44,619 nucleotides of DNA, taken from contig JAQVPA010000006.1 of the NCBI GenBank assembly GCA_028702315.1, forward strand, positions 1 through 44,619. The letters run 5' to 3'. The position numbers were made by a program, and so were the translations under genes. Under the pieces are notes generated by a model. It made no database searches. It was not told the DNA's origin and was given only the letters and a program-made list of their open reading frames with translations. The DNA comes from Candidatus Margulisiibacteriota bacterium. GTDB taxonomy: Bacteria; Margulisbacteria; WOR-1; O2-12-FULL-45-9; XYB2-FULL-48-7. Shown one piece after another: positions 1-9,812 of the stretch; within the stretch, counting starts at the first letter, position 1; each line of letters begins with the position of its first letter.

Positions 1-1
1 C

Positions 2-133
2 AAAATCGAAGGATTGTGGACTGATAAGCAAGTAGGCGAACGATTGTCTAAATTAGGCAGCGAGCATGCAAAAAAATTTTCCTGTGACGATACGGCACGG
101 AACATTATTGAATTGTTTAACAAGTTAAAATGA
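2..133 (+). CDS. C-terminal fragment of a CDS truncated by the window edge (probably a glycosyltransferase)
   Basis: Frame 2 reads KIEGLWTDKQVGERLSKLGSEHAKKFSCDDTARNIIELFNKLK* and overlaps the next ATG (ATGA); the tail resembles GT4 C-termini. Confidence 0.5.
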   Translation, partial: KIEGLWTDKQVGERLSKLGSEHAKKFSCDDTARNIIELFNKLK

Positions 134-1149
134 GAAAAAAAACGAATTATTTCGATTACTTATTTAGGGATCCGTTAACTGGTTTCCCCCGTCATCATAC
201 TCCTCGAAAAATATTCAATTTACTTCTTAATCAAATAGCAAAACTATTCGGTTTAACTTATGTCTTGGGCATGCCGATCCACATGAACATCGAAGTCAAC
301 AATACTTGTGACCTAAGATGCCCAATGTGTTCTTCAGGCCAAAAATACTCTAGGCGCAAAAGAGGGCTTATGAGTTATGAGAATTTTACTAAAATTGTCG
401 ATGAGGTCTCTCCATATCTCTACAAAATAGGGCCCTTTAACCTAGGGGAACCATTGCTCCATAAAGATATATTTAAAATGATAAGATATGCGCAAGCCAA
501 GAATGTTGCGGTGATTGTTAGCACAAATGGCAATGCCATGGATGCGGTTAAAGCGGAACAACTGGTCGATGCCGGGTTGGAGGAACTGATTATTTCCATG
601 GATGCGGCAACAGAACATACCTATCAACAAAACCGTCCCGGTGGTAATTTTGAACAATTACTAAAAAACATCAGGACTCTTATGGGGATTAGGGCAAAAA
701 AGAAAAGTCGCTTCCCTTTCGTGATCATAAACATGATTTTAATGGATAACAACATTGTAGAAATGGATGAATTCGTAAAATTAGCAAAGACCCTAGGAGT
801 CGATAAATATAATTTTTCTACTTATTGGGAAATGTATCTTGGGGATTCTGTTAAAGAAAAACATACTGGCAAGCTTAAGCCGAAATCAGAAGAATATAAA
901 AACATTATGCCAAGCGTCATGCGGGTCGACAATCGCTGCAGCTGGGCTTGGAGCGGCTGCATAATCAGTTGGGATGGGACAGTAATCCCCTGTTGTTTTG
1001 ATTATAATGAGACCTATCGGCTTGGGAATGTGTTTGAAGGAGGAATTCGGAAAATATGGAACAATGAGCGATACAGGGGACTCCGGCATTTAATTCGCCA
1101 GGGAAGATTAAATCCTCCTTTATGTCGAAATTGCCCAAGAGTTTTTTGA
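130..1149 (+). CDS. Radical SAM protein with SPASM-type C-terminal cluster
   Basis: CDLRCPMC (CxxxCxxC) motif; C-terminal Cys motifs GCIISWDGTVIPCCFDY...CRNCPRV. Confidence 0.9.
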   Translation: MRKKTNYFDYLFRDPLTGFPRHHTPRKIFNLLLNQIAKLFGLTYVLGMPIHMNIEVNNTCDLRCPMCSSGQKYSRRKRGLMSYENFTKIVDEVSPYLYKIGPFNLGEPLLHKDIFKMIRYAQAKNVAVIVSTNGNAMDAVKAEQLVDAGLEELIISMDAATEHTYQQNRPGGNFEQLLKNIRTLMGIRAKKKSRFPFVIINMILMDNNIVEMDEFVKLAKTLGVDKYNFSTYWEMYLGDSVKEKHTGKLKPKSEEYKNIMPSVMRVDNRCSWAWSGCIISWDGTVIPCCFDYNETYRLGNVFEGGIRKIWNNERYRGLRHLIRQGRLNPPLCRNCPRVF

Positions 1150-1150
1150 T

Positions 1151-2380
1151 ATGAAGATATTGCTTTTAACCAATTGTTATCCGCCCGAAATCGGCGCCGC
1201 CGCCAACCAGCTTTATGAGTTAGCCGGCGAGTTGAAAAAACTCGGGAATCAAGTCCTGGTTGTGACCCGATTCCCCCGGCATATACCAGAAGAATTGATG
1301 CCGAAAGACGGGGACGGATTTTTGTCTCGGGAGAAAAGGGAAGGGGTCGAAATCGTCAGGATCAAAATACCCCATTTACCCCGTCATATTCCCTTAATGA
1401 GAGAGGCAGAACATGTTTTAAATATCCTGCTTCTTTTTTTGGCTGCGCTTTTATCCGGCAGAACGCAGGTAACCCTGGTTTATTCACCCCCAATCGTGGT
1501 CGGCTATGCCGCGGTGCTGTTACGCTTTTTTACCGGCAGTCGGGTTGTCTTCAACGTCCAGGATCTTTTCCCTCAAAGCATGATTGACCTTGGCTTATTA
1601 AAGAATCGGTTCCTGATCGCGGTTAGTCGTTTTTTTGAAAAACTGAGCTATCAAATCGTCGATTTGATTACCGTTCATTCTGAGGGAAACCAAGAGATAG
1701 TTGCCCGCACATCAAGCCAACCTGACAGAATTGAGGTGGTCCCTAATTGGGTCGACACTAATTATATTGTGCCGGGCAACAGAAACAATGTCTTCCGCCA
1801 TGAATTCGGTCTTGGGGAGAAATTTGTTGTCTCTTTCGCCGGTTGCATGTCCGATGCTCAGGATATGGACATAATCTTAAACAGTGCAGCTAGTTTGCAG
1901 GCTAATAACGATATCCTGTTCCTTTTAGCTGGCAACGGGCCGAATTATGAGAGCGTTAGACAGCGGGCCGAGAATTTACCGAACGTTAAGATCATTCCGA
2001 TCCAGCCACGGAATAAATATGTCAATCTTCTGGCCGCATCTGATATTGCGCTTGTCACTTTGAACGCTCACGTTGCAACCCCGGTTGTCCCCTCAAAAAT
2101 TTTGAGCATTATGTCCTCAGGCCGACCGCTGATTGCGGCCTTTCCACCCGATGGAGATGCGCCTAAGATCATTAAGGCTGCCGGTTGCGGTCTTTTTGTC
2201 CCAGCCGGAGATAAAATAAAATTTGCCGAAGCGATCATAACACTTTATAATGATAAAGAATTGAGAAAACGCTGTGGCGAACAAGGACGGGAGTATGTAG
2301 TTAAACATTTTTCCTTGACCGCCTGTGCCGCTCAGTACGAAGGACTTTTTAGGAAATTAATCAATGGACAAAACGATTAA
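1151..2380 (+). CDS. GT4 family glycosyltransferase (WbuB-like)
   Basis: N-terminal MKILLLTNCYPPEIGAAANQLYELA, NVQDLFPQS, VHSEGN, C-terminal GT-B motifs; paralogous to 8586..9812. Confidence 0.88.
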   Translation: MKILLLTNCYPPEIGAAANQLYELAGELKKLGNQVLVVTRFPRHIPEELMPKDGDGFLSREKREGVEIVRIKIPHLPRHIPLMREAEHVLNILLLFLAALLSGRTQVTLVYSPPIVVGYAAVLLRFFTGSRVVFNVQDLFPQSMIDLGLLKNRFLIAVSRFFEKLSYQIVDLITVHSEGNQEIVARTSSQPDRIEVVPNWVDTNYIVPGNRNNVFRHEFGLGEKFVVSFAGCMSDAQDMDIILNSAASLQANNDILFLLAGNGPNYESVRQRAENLPNVKIIPIQPRNKYVNLLAASDIALVTLNAHVATPVVPSKILSIMSSGRPLIAAFPPDGDAPKIIKAAGCGLFVPAGDKIKFAEAIITLYNDKELRKRCGEQGREYVVKHFSLTACAAQYEGLFRKLINGQND

Positions 2381-3338
2381 GTTATTTATAAAGAAATCCG
2401 CGTGTACGCAAGCCGATCTGGCCGAGGCATTTGATTGGATTAGGCTGAATCGGGAAGTGAAGCCAGGTGATCTCGTCCTGTTAAAGCCGAATTTGACCTA
2501 CCCGAAATATAAACCAGGCGTGACCACATCCCCGCCAGTGTTAGAAGCCACGATCAAATTACTGAGGGACCTGGGGGCCAAAATTGTAGTCGGCGAATCC
2601 GATGGCGGCTACAACTCTTACGAAGTCAAAGATGCTTATCATGATTTTGGGCTTTATGAACTGGAAAGAAGATACGGCATTAAGATTGTTAATTTTTCAG
2701 CCGATAAAACCAGCTGGCGGTATTTAACGATTAATAAATATGCCAAACAGTTCCAGGTCGAATATCCGGCCTTGCTGGAAGAATGCGACCATTTTATAAC
2801 TTTGCCAGTCCCCAAAGTACACGCCATGACAGGTATAAGCCTTTCCTACAAAAATCAATGGGGTTGTGTTCCCAATACAATGCGACTCCGCTATCATCCA
2901 ATCTTTAACGAAGCAATATTTGCAATTAACCAGATACCAAAAAGCAAATTTACGATCATTGATGGGGCTTATGGTTTGACTCGGAGCGGGCCAATGGTTG
3001 GGGACGCTTTTAATCTCGGCTGGCTCCTGGCGGCTAACAATTTTGAAGCCGCCGACCTGGTAGCCAGTCGATTGATGAAGGTTGAGTTAAGACGCATCAC
3101 TCACTATAGAAAAGTATTTAAAGCCGGCTTAGTGCCGGACTTGGCAATGGTGTTATTTAATCAGGACTACCGACCTTTGATCTCTGATCGTTTTTATCTG
3201 AAACGGGACATCTGGAATTATTTAGCCCTGGCCGCTTGGCTCCATCCGACGATTAATCATTTCTTCTATGAGTCATGCGCAGCTGACCTGTTACATAAAA
3301 TAATGTATACTTTTCGTAAAAGGCCGATTAGTGACTAA
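2364..3338 (+). CDS. DUF362 domain-containing protein (no ferredoxin domain seen)
   Basis: KPNLTYPKYKPGVTTSPPVLEATIKLLRDLGAKIVVGESDGG and DHFITLPVPKVHAMTGISLSYKNQWGCVP are typical of DUF362; 17-nt overlap with upstream GT. Confidence 0.8.
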   Translation: MDKTIKLFIKKSACTQADLAEAFDWIRLNREVKPGDLVLLKPNLTYPKYKPGVTTSPPVLEATIKLLRDLGAKIVVGESDGGYNSYEVKDAYHDFGLYELERRYGIKIVNFSADKTSWRYLTINKYAKQFQVEYPALLEECDHFITLPVPKVHAMTGISLSYKNQWGCVPNTMRLRYHPIFNEAIFAINQIPKSKFTIIDGAYGLTRSGPMVGDAFNLGWLLAANNFEAADLVASRLMKVELRRITHYRKVFKAGLVPDLAMVLFNQDYRPLISDRFYLKRDIWNYLALAAWLHPTINHFFYESCAADLLHKIMYTFRKRPISD

Positions 3339-3355
3339 TTGGAAAGGGAGTAAAG

Positions 3356-5512
3356 ATGAAACAAGTAATTCAAAATTATAAAACCGGCGAATTAAGCATT
3401 GTTGATGTGCCTGCGCCTCAAGTCAAGCCCGGGGGCGTATTAGTCAGAACAATAAACTCTGCCGTCAGCGTTGGGACGGAAAAATTAATGGTTAACTTAG
3501 CCCAGCAAAAGCTGTTGGGTAAAGCCCTATCGCGCCCTGATTTAGTAAAACGACTGATTGATAAGGTTAAAAACGAGGGTTTAATGGAAGCATACCAAGC
3601 GGTCAAAGGAAGAATGGAAACTGCACAGCCGCTCGGCTATAGTTCCGCTGGAGAAGTGATTGCTGTCGGAGATGGGGTTGATGAATTTAAGATTGGAGAT
3701 AAAGTGGCGTGTGGCAGTGACATGTTTGCGACTCATTCCGAGATAACCTGGGTGCCAAAAAATGACTGCGTTAAGATCCCGGATAATGTTTCCTACGAAG
3801 AAGCGGCTTTTGCTTATATTGCGGCGATTGCCATCAATGCAATTCGCTGCGGGAATCTTTCTTTTGGATCTAAAGTTGCCGTAATCGGTTTGGGATTACT
3901 TGGACAAATTGCGGTTCAAGTCCTTAATGCCTGGGGCTGCGAAGTTTTCGGTTATGATTTAGATGACCGTAAAACTCAACTCGCGATCGATTTAGGCGCC
4001 AGTGATGCCGTTTCTGATCGAAATGAAGCGCTTAATATAACTAAGCTGCTTACCAACGGACATGGGTTTGATGCTACAATCATTATGGCCTCAACCCCAA
4101 GCAACGCTCCGATAGAACTATCCGCGGAAATCACCAGGGAAAGGGGGACGGTCGTGGCCTGCGGCCTGATCAAGCTCGATGTGCCGCGCAATGTCTTCTT
4201 TGAGAAAGAATTAGCGCTAATAGTTTCGCGTGCCACGGGTCCGGGGAAATTTGATTATGCTTGGGAATTTAAAGGGGTTCATTACCCACTTTCTTTGGTT
4301 CGCTGGACTCAAGCCACGAATATGGCAGAATACCTGAATCTACTGGCAAAGGGGAAGTTTTCATTGAAGAAAGTGATTACTCATCGGTTTCTGATCACTG
4401 AAGCCTTAAATGCATATGATTTGCTGTTAGGCAAAGAGCATCAATATTATCTTGGAGTCTTACTTAATTACCCGACCAAGGCATCGATCGAGCGAAAAAT
4501 TGTTGTCAATTATAAAGCAGATGTTGCCTCCGAAATTCCGGTAGTGGGCATGATTGGGGCTGGTCTTTTTTCCAACGTAACAATATTGCCTTGTTTAAAA
4601 AAGATTCCTGAAGTTGCTCTGCGTGGTGTAGCCACTGCAACCGGCTCATCCGGACGCAATGCAGCCAAGCAATTCGGATTTGAATATTGCACAACTGATT
4701 ATCAGGAAATACTCAATGACTCAAAGATTAATACGGTTATTATCGCAACTCGGCACGATCTTCATTGCCAAATGATAGTCGAATCCTTAAATGCGGGTAA
4801 AGACGTTTTTGCCGAAAAACCATTAGCCATGACCCGAGAAGAGGTTAAACAAATCAGTGACGCCTATCGAAAAAATGGCAAACGGCTGATGGTCGGTTTC
4901 AATCGCCGATTTTCCCCATTTGCAATTAAAGCCAAAGAATTGATGGGCGAAGTTGGTGCGATCACCGTCAATTGTCGGGTCAATGCCGGGTTCGTACCCA
5001 AATCACATTGGACATTGAACAAAGAGGGGGGAGGGAGAGTAATTGGTGAAATGTGCCATTTCATCGATTCAATTCAATATGCCACCTCATCACTGCCAGA
5101 GCGGGTATATGCAGAAACAATCTCTTCAAACAATGATCAAGTAACCAATGAAGACAATATTGCCGTGACGCTTAAAATGAAGAACGGTTCAATGGCAACG
5201 CTGCTTTACACTTCGGTGGGACACAAAGGGATCCCGAGGGAACGGATCGAAGTTTTTGGCAATAATCAGAGTTATGTCATCGACAACTTTACTGATTTGC
5301 TTTTTATTCGTGATGGCAAGCGGGAAAAAATGCGGCGCTGGAACATTGACCGTGGCCATCAAAATGAATTTGCGGTATTTTTCAACTCAATTAAAAAAGG
5401 CACGCCTCTGCCGGTAGATTTTGTAGAATACGTTTACACCACTTTAACCACTCTGGCAATTATGGAATCACTTAAATCCGGCCAGCCGGTTACTATCGGA
5501 TCCGTGGAATAA
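3356..5512 (+). CDS. Bi-domain oxidoreductase: zinc-type alcohol dehydrogenase fused to Gfo/Idh/MocA domain
   Basis: N-terminal MDR fold (VAVIGLGLLGQIAVQVL), C-terminal VVGMIGAGLFSN...EKPLAMT...GFNRRFSP. Confidence 0.9.
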   Translation: MKQVIQNYKTGELSIVDVPAPQVKPGGVLVRTINSAVSVGTEKLMVNLAQQKLLGKALSRPDLVKRLIDKVKNEGLMEAYQAVKGRMETAQPLGYSSAGEVIAVGDGVDEFKIGDKVACGSDMFATHSEITWVPKNDCVKIPDNVSYEEAAFAYIAAIAINAIRCGNLSFGSKVAVIGLGLLGQIAVQVLNAWGCEVFGYDLDDRKTQLAIDLGASDAVSDRNEALNITKLLTNGHGFDATIIMASTPSNAPIELSAEITRERGTVVACGLIKLDVPRNVFFEKELALIVSRATGPGKFDYAWEFKGVHYPLSLVRWTQATNMAEYLNLLAKGKFSLKKVITHRFLITEALNAYDLLLGKEHQYYLGVLLNYPTKASIERKIVVNYKADVASEIPVVGMIGAGLFSNVTILPCLKKIPEVALRGVATATGSSGRNAAKQFGFEYCTTDYQEILNDSKINTVIIATRHDLHCQMIVESLNAGKDVFAEKPLAMTREEVKQISDAYRKNGKRLMVGFNRRFSPFAIKAKELMGEVGAITVNCRVNAGFVPKSHWTLNKEGGGRVIGEMCHFIDSIQYATSSLPERVYAETISSNNDQVTNEDNIAVTLKMKNGSMATLLYTSVGHKGIPRERIEVFGNNQSYVIDNFTDLLFIRDGKREKMRRWNIDRGHQNEFAVFFNSIKKGTPLPVDFVEYVYTTLTTLAIMESLKSGQPVTIGSVE

Positions 5513-5529
5513 ATTAAGGGAGCTGTAAA

Positions 5530-5721
5530 ATGTTGATTATAATAACCTTGCTGCTGTTATTTTCTTTTGCTGTTATGCCGGCCGAAGCCTATTTAGACCC
5601 CGGAACAGGCAGTTATATTTTTCAAATCGCCGCCGCTTTTCTTCTCAGCGGATTGTTATTATGGAAGCAATTCTGGAGGAAAGCCATTAATCTCCTAGGT
5701 CGATTATTTAAAATCAAATAG
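5530..5721 (+). CDS. Small membrane protein with signal-like N-terminus and YLDPGTGSYIFQ motif
   Basis: 63-aa ORF preceded by GGGAGCTG; hydrophobic N-terminus, LDPGTGS motif, second TM, basic tail; collinear with neighbours. Confidence 0.75.
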   Translation: MLIIITLLLLFSFAVMPAEAYLDPGTGSYIFQIAAAFLLSGLLLWKQFWRKAINLLGRLFKIK

Positions 5722-5723
5722 TA

Positions 5724-7106
5724 ATGGAATCGTCACAACTTCAGAGCTCTTGGCGGGACCCCAATGGTTTTGTCTTTCGACAAAATGGAGTAATCTATCG
5801 TCAAATCAACAAATCATATGCAGCTGATTACCGCTTATTCCTGAGCTCCGGTCTCTATAATGAATTAACAGAGCATGGACTGCTGATTAGTCATGAATCG
5901 GCGAAAGTCGCACCCGTCACACCGGATAGTTCTTATCAAGTGATTAAGCCAGAACAAATACCCTTTATTTCCTACCCTTATGAATGGTGTTTTAGTCAAT
6001 TAAAGTCGGCAGCGTTAACTACCTTAAAAATTGAGCAAAGCGCGCTCAAGCACGGCTTGACACTCAAAGACGCCAGCGCCTATAATATCCAATTTTTCCG
6101 AGGACGACCCATCTTAATTGATACCCTTTCTTTTGAACAATATCACGAGGATCAACCCTGGACGGCTTATCGTCAATTTTGCCAACATTTCTTGGGCCCG
6201 TTAGCCTTGATGTCTTATCGCGATGTTCGCCTTGGGAAATTGCTTCAAGTATTTATCGATGGTTTACCGCTTGATCTGGCACACAAACTACTTCCCGTTC
6301 GAGCTTATGCGCGGTTGTCGTTTCTCCTGCATATTAAGCTCCACGCTAAGGCGCAAGAAAAGTATTCCGGTCGCAAACAATTATTACACCATCGGCAAAA
6401 ATACAGTCGACTGGCAAGATTTGGTTTAGTGGATAATTTATGCTCGGCAATTGATAGTTTAAAGTGGCGTCCGCCAAAAACGACTTGGGGGAATTATTAT
6501 GCTGAGCATAATTATTCTGCCGTGGCAATGCGGGCCAAGAAGAATTTAGTTGAAGATTTTATTAAGCGGGTCAAGCCGCATTCGGTTTGGGATCTTGGCG
6601 CAAACACTGGCGAATTTAGTCGGCTGGCTTCCGCAGCCGGCATTCACACCATCGGCTTTGACAATGACCCCGCCGCGGTTGAGAGAGCCTATTTAACGGC
6701 CGTGGCTGATAAAGATATCAATTTTTTGCCTTTGGTCCTTGATCTCTTTAATCCCAGTCCAGGGTTGGGATGGGCACATCAAGAAAGGGATTCTCTTATC
6801 AAACGCGGACCAGCAGATTTGGTGCTGGCTTTAGCATTAGTTCATCATCTGGCAATTGGGAATAATCTCTCTTTTAATTCAATTGCTAGTTTTCTGGCCA
6901 TGCTTGGTCGTTGGCTGATTATTGAGTTCGTGCCAAAAACTGATTCGCAGATAATGAAAATGCTGCTTTTCAGGAAAGATATTTTTAGTGATTATAATCT
7001 AGCCAATTTTGAACAAGATTTCCGGTTTTTTTTTACAATTGAGGCTCGTTCGGTAATCCCGGATTCCGGAAGAATACTATATTTAATGAGAAACAAAAAC
7101 ATATGA
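5724..7106 (+). CDS. Class I SAM-dependent methyltransferase
   Basis: SVWDLGANTGEFSRLASAAGIHTIGFDNDPAAVERAYL is a Rossmann SAM-binding motif; ALVHHLAIGNN. Confidence 0.8.
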   Translation: MESSQLQSSWRDPNGFVFRQNGVIYRQINKSYAADYRLFLSSGLYNELTEHGLLISHESAKVAPVTPDSSYQVIKPEQIPFISYPYEWCFSQLKSAALTTLKIEQSALKHGLTLKDASAYNIQFFRGRPILIDTLSFEQYHEDQPWTAYRQFCQHFLGPLALMSYRDVRLGKLLQVFIDGLPLDLAHKLLPVRAYARLSFLLHIKLHAKAQEKYSGRKQLLHHRQKYSRLARFGLVDNLCSAIDSLKWRPPKTTWGNYYAEHNYSAVAMRAKKNLVEDFIKRVKPHSVWDLGANTGEFSRLASAAGIHTIGFDNDPAAVERAYLTAVADKDINFLPLVLDLFNPSPGLGWAHQERDSLIKRGPADLVLALALVHHLAIGNNLSFNSIASFLAMLGRWLIIEFVPKTDSQIMKMLLFRKDIFSDYNLANFEQDFRFFFTIEARSVIPDSGRILYLMRNKNI

Positions 7107-8584
7107 ACAAAAAACTGATTGTTTATCCCTTTTTGTTCGCCATGTATCCCAGCCTGTTCCTTTATGCCAATAATTTTCGGGAGGTTGATTTAACCGCCCT
7201 TTTTTTACCGATCGTTTTTTCGCTCTTGGGCACACTTCTAATTTGGTGGTTACTGTATATTATCAACCATGACTTTGAAAAAAGCGCTTTTATAACAACA
7301 CTGATAATAGTATTCTTTTTTTCTTATGGCCATTTTTCCAGCTTGATTATGGGCCTTAAATTAGGGGAATTTGTTTTATTAAGGAATCGTTATCGTGCTG
7401 TAATCTATTTGGTTTTTTTTCTGTTTGCCTGTTTTTGGGCCGTTTGTAAATTTGATAAAATCAGGCGTTTCAAAGAGTGGCTTAATTTGGCGGCCTTTAT
7501 CATCATTATGTTTTTGCTGATTAATCTTATCGGACAAAAGCTGGCTAGGGTAAAGATCGACGAATCGAGACAATCTTCGGGTGGAGCTAAAATAATCGCA
7601 ACGGCAAATCAGCCTGACATTTATTACTTAATTCTTGACGGGTACGCCCGGCGTGATGTTCAGCAGGAAATTTTTGGCGTGGCCTATGATGCTTTGTTCT
7701 CTTATCTCCGCAATAAAAAATTCTACCTAGCCACGCAAAGCACCAGTAATTATGCCATGACTTCTTTATCTCTAACATCATCTTTAAATATGAAATATTT
7801 TCTCTCGTCCGAAGAATTTATGCAGCGCAACACTCAAGAAAATGAAGTTGAGAATCAGCTGCGCCGGCATGGATATAAAATTTATGGTTTAGAAGCTGGC
7901 GTGATGACCGAAAAAAACGTCAAATCATCAAAAAGGGGGATATCGAACAGTTCTTTTTGGCTGATGATTATCAACACAACAATGGTGGAGATGGTTGCGC
8001 ACCGGCTTAATTTGTATGCGCCAGTGATCCGTGCTGAAGTGTTAGGCGCTTATAACCAACTGGAAAAGGTCGTCCCCAAGACAGGACCTAAATTTGTTTT
8101 TGTTCGCATCCCTTCTCCTCATCCACCATATATTTTCAATCGCCACGGGGCCGCGGTTAATACTGTCAAATTTAAAGCCTGTGGTGACGTTTGGAAAACC
8201 AGTTGGGATGATAAAACGGCTTATTATGAGCAATTGAATTTTATCTCAGACCGCACTATCCAATCACTAAATTATATTTTATCCAATTCTAAGCGACAGC
8301 CGATAATCATAGTTCAATCGGATCATGGTCCGCAATTTTCTGATGAGAAAAACGGCTTTTATCGCAAACGAATGGGGATACTGAACGCTTATTACTTACC
8401 GCCTGGGATCAAAAAAAGACTTTACCAAACAATTACACCGGTTAATTCTTTTCGCTTGGTTTTAAGCGAGATTATTGGCTTGAAATATCCACTATTGCCC
8501 GATTATAATTACTTTTCCACCATGGAGCGCCCATATGATTTTCATCGAATTAAGGATATTAATCAATCAGGGAGAATAGAGTAA
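7103..8584 (+). CDS. Membrane-anchored sulfatase/alkaline-phosphatase-superfamily hydrolase or transferase
   Basis: N-terminal multi-TM segment then PDIYYLILDGYARRDV...FVRIPSPHPPYIFNRHG...IIVQSDHGPQ; ATGA overlap with upstream gene. Confidence 0.8.
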   Translation: MNKKLIVYPFLFAMYPSLFLYANNFREVDLTALFLPIVFSLLGTLLIWWLLYIINHDFEKSAFITTLIIVFFFSYGHFSSLIMGLKLGEFVLLRNRYRAVIYLVFFLFACFWAVCKFDKIRRFKEWLNLAAFIIIMFLLINLIGQKLARVKIDESRQSSGGAKIIATANQPDIYYLILDGYARRDVQQEIFGVAYDALFSYLRNKKFYLATQSTSNYAMTSLSLTSSLNMKYFLSSEEFMQRNTQENEVENQLRRHGYKIYGLEAGVMTEKNVKSSKRGISNSSFWLMIINTTMVEMVAHRLNLYAPVIRAEVLGAYNQLEKVVPKTGPKFVFVRIPSPHPPYIFNRHGAAVNTVKFKACGDVWKTSWDDKTAYYEQLNFISDRTIQSLNYILSNSKRQPIIIVQSDHGPQFSDEKNGFYRKRMGILNAYYLPPGIKKRLYQTITPVNSFRLVLSEIIGLKYPLLPDYNYFSTMERPYDFHRIKDINQSGRIE

Positions 8585-8585
8585 A

Positions 8586-9812
8586 ATGCGTATCTTGATC
8601 TTATCTGAAGCCTTCCCACCCGAGACTAAATCAGCCTCAACGCTCTTCTTTGAGCTGGCGGAGTCGTTGGCCAAAGGCGGCCACCAGGTCTCGGTCCTCA
8701 CCAGAATGCCGCGCTACAATGTCGCCGCAGGAACAAACGTCAAAGCCTTGCCGGAAAAGGAGATCATGTCGGGCGTTACGGTCTATCGGTTCCAGACGCC
8801 ACCGCTTGCCCGCGATATCCCGTTCATCCGCGGCTTTGAACATTTCTTGCTCGGCTGGCTTTTCTTTTTCGGCGGCCTCGGCCTGGGGGAATTCGACTTG
8901 ATCCTGGTCTATTCACCGCCGCTCCCGCTCGGGGTCGCCGGCTACTGGCTCGGCCGGATCAAAAGTTGCCCCGTCGTGGTTAATATTCAAGACTTATACC
9001 CGCAAACGGTCATTGATCTTGGCCTCCTAAGAAACCGTTTCTTAATCTGGGTCTCAAGAAAAATGGAACATTTCATCTACAAGAATTCCGACACCCTAAC
9101 CGTTCATTCGGAAGGCAATAAACAGTATTTGATTAGGTCAGGCGCGGAACCGAATAAGGTCGCCGTGGTCGACAATTGGGTCGACACAGAGCTTATCCGA
9201 CCGGGGGACAAAAACAATGATTTTAGCCGAAAATACTGCTTGGCAGACAAGTATGTTGTCTCTTTTGCCGGCGTAATCGGTTTTGGCCAAGGATTAGAGG
9301 TCGTGATTGAAATGGCGGCACGGCTTAAGGAATACCAAGATATCCTATTCGTGATCGTCGGCGACGGCGTAAAAAAGGGGGAACTTGAAGCGCAAGCTAA
9401 GGCACAAGGAGGGAAAAACGTTTTATTCGTTCCAACCCAGCCAAGAGATATTTACCCGCAAATATTGCATGCCTCCGACGTTTGCCTGGTCGTACTGGAC
9501 AAAACATTGGTCACACCAGTCGTGCCGGGCAAAACTTTATCAATCATGGCTGCTGGGAAACCAGTTTTGGCCAGCCTACCACTTTCTGGTGATACGCCAA
9601 AGATATTGAGCGCAAACAATTGCGGCCTTGCGGTAGAAGGAGGTCGGGCAGACCTCCTTGCGGAAGCGCTCCTAAAATTGTATAATAACAAGCCATTAGC
9701 AGTTGAAATGGGGAAAAACGGCCGGGCGGCAGCCTTAAAGAATTTTTCCCGCTCTATTTGCGTTGATAAATATGACTCCTTATTTAAATCACTAATGATC
9801 GGGAGGAAATAA
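8586..9812 (+). CDS. GT4 family glycosyltransferase (WbuB-like)
   Basis: MRILILSEAFPPETKSASTLFFELAESL..., NIQDLYPQTVIDLGLLRNRFL, VHSEGN; paralog of 1151..2380. Confidence 0.88.
   Translation: MRILILSEAFPPETKSASTLFFELAESLAKGGHQVSVLTRMPRYNVAAGTNVKALPEKEIMSGVTVYRFQTPPLARDIPFIRGFEHFLLGWLFFFGGLGLGEFDLILVYSPPLPLGVAGYWLGRIKSCPVVVNIQDLYPQTVIDLGLLRNRFLIWVSRKMEHFIYKNSDTLTVHSEGNKQYLIRSGAEPNKVAVVDNWVDTELIRPGDKNNDFSRKYCLADKYVVSFAGVIGFGQGLEVVIEMAARLKEYQDILFVIVGDGVKKGELEAQAKAQGGKNVLFVPTQPRDIYPQILHASDVCLVVLDKTLVTPVVPGKTLSIMAAGKPVLASLPLSGDTPKILSANNCGLAVEGGRADLLAEALLKLYNNKPLAVEMGKNGRAAALKNFSRSICVDKYDSLFKSLMIGRK

Noticed and set aside
442-657. Numerous 60-100 aa antisense ORFs in the supplied track (for example 442-657 -, 10262-10579 -, 39873-40661 -)
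   Set aside because: They lie wholly antisense to well-supported conserved genes and show no recognisable domains; treated as shadow ORFs.
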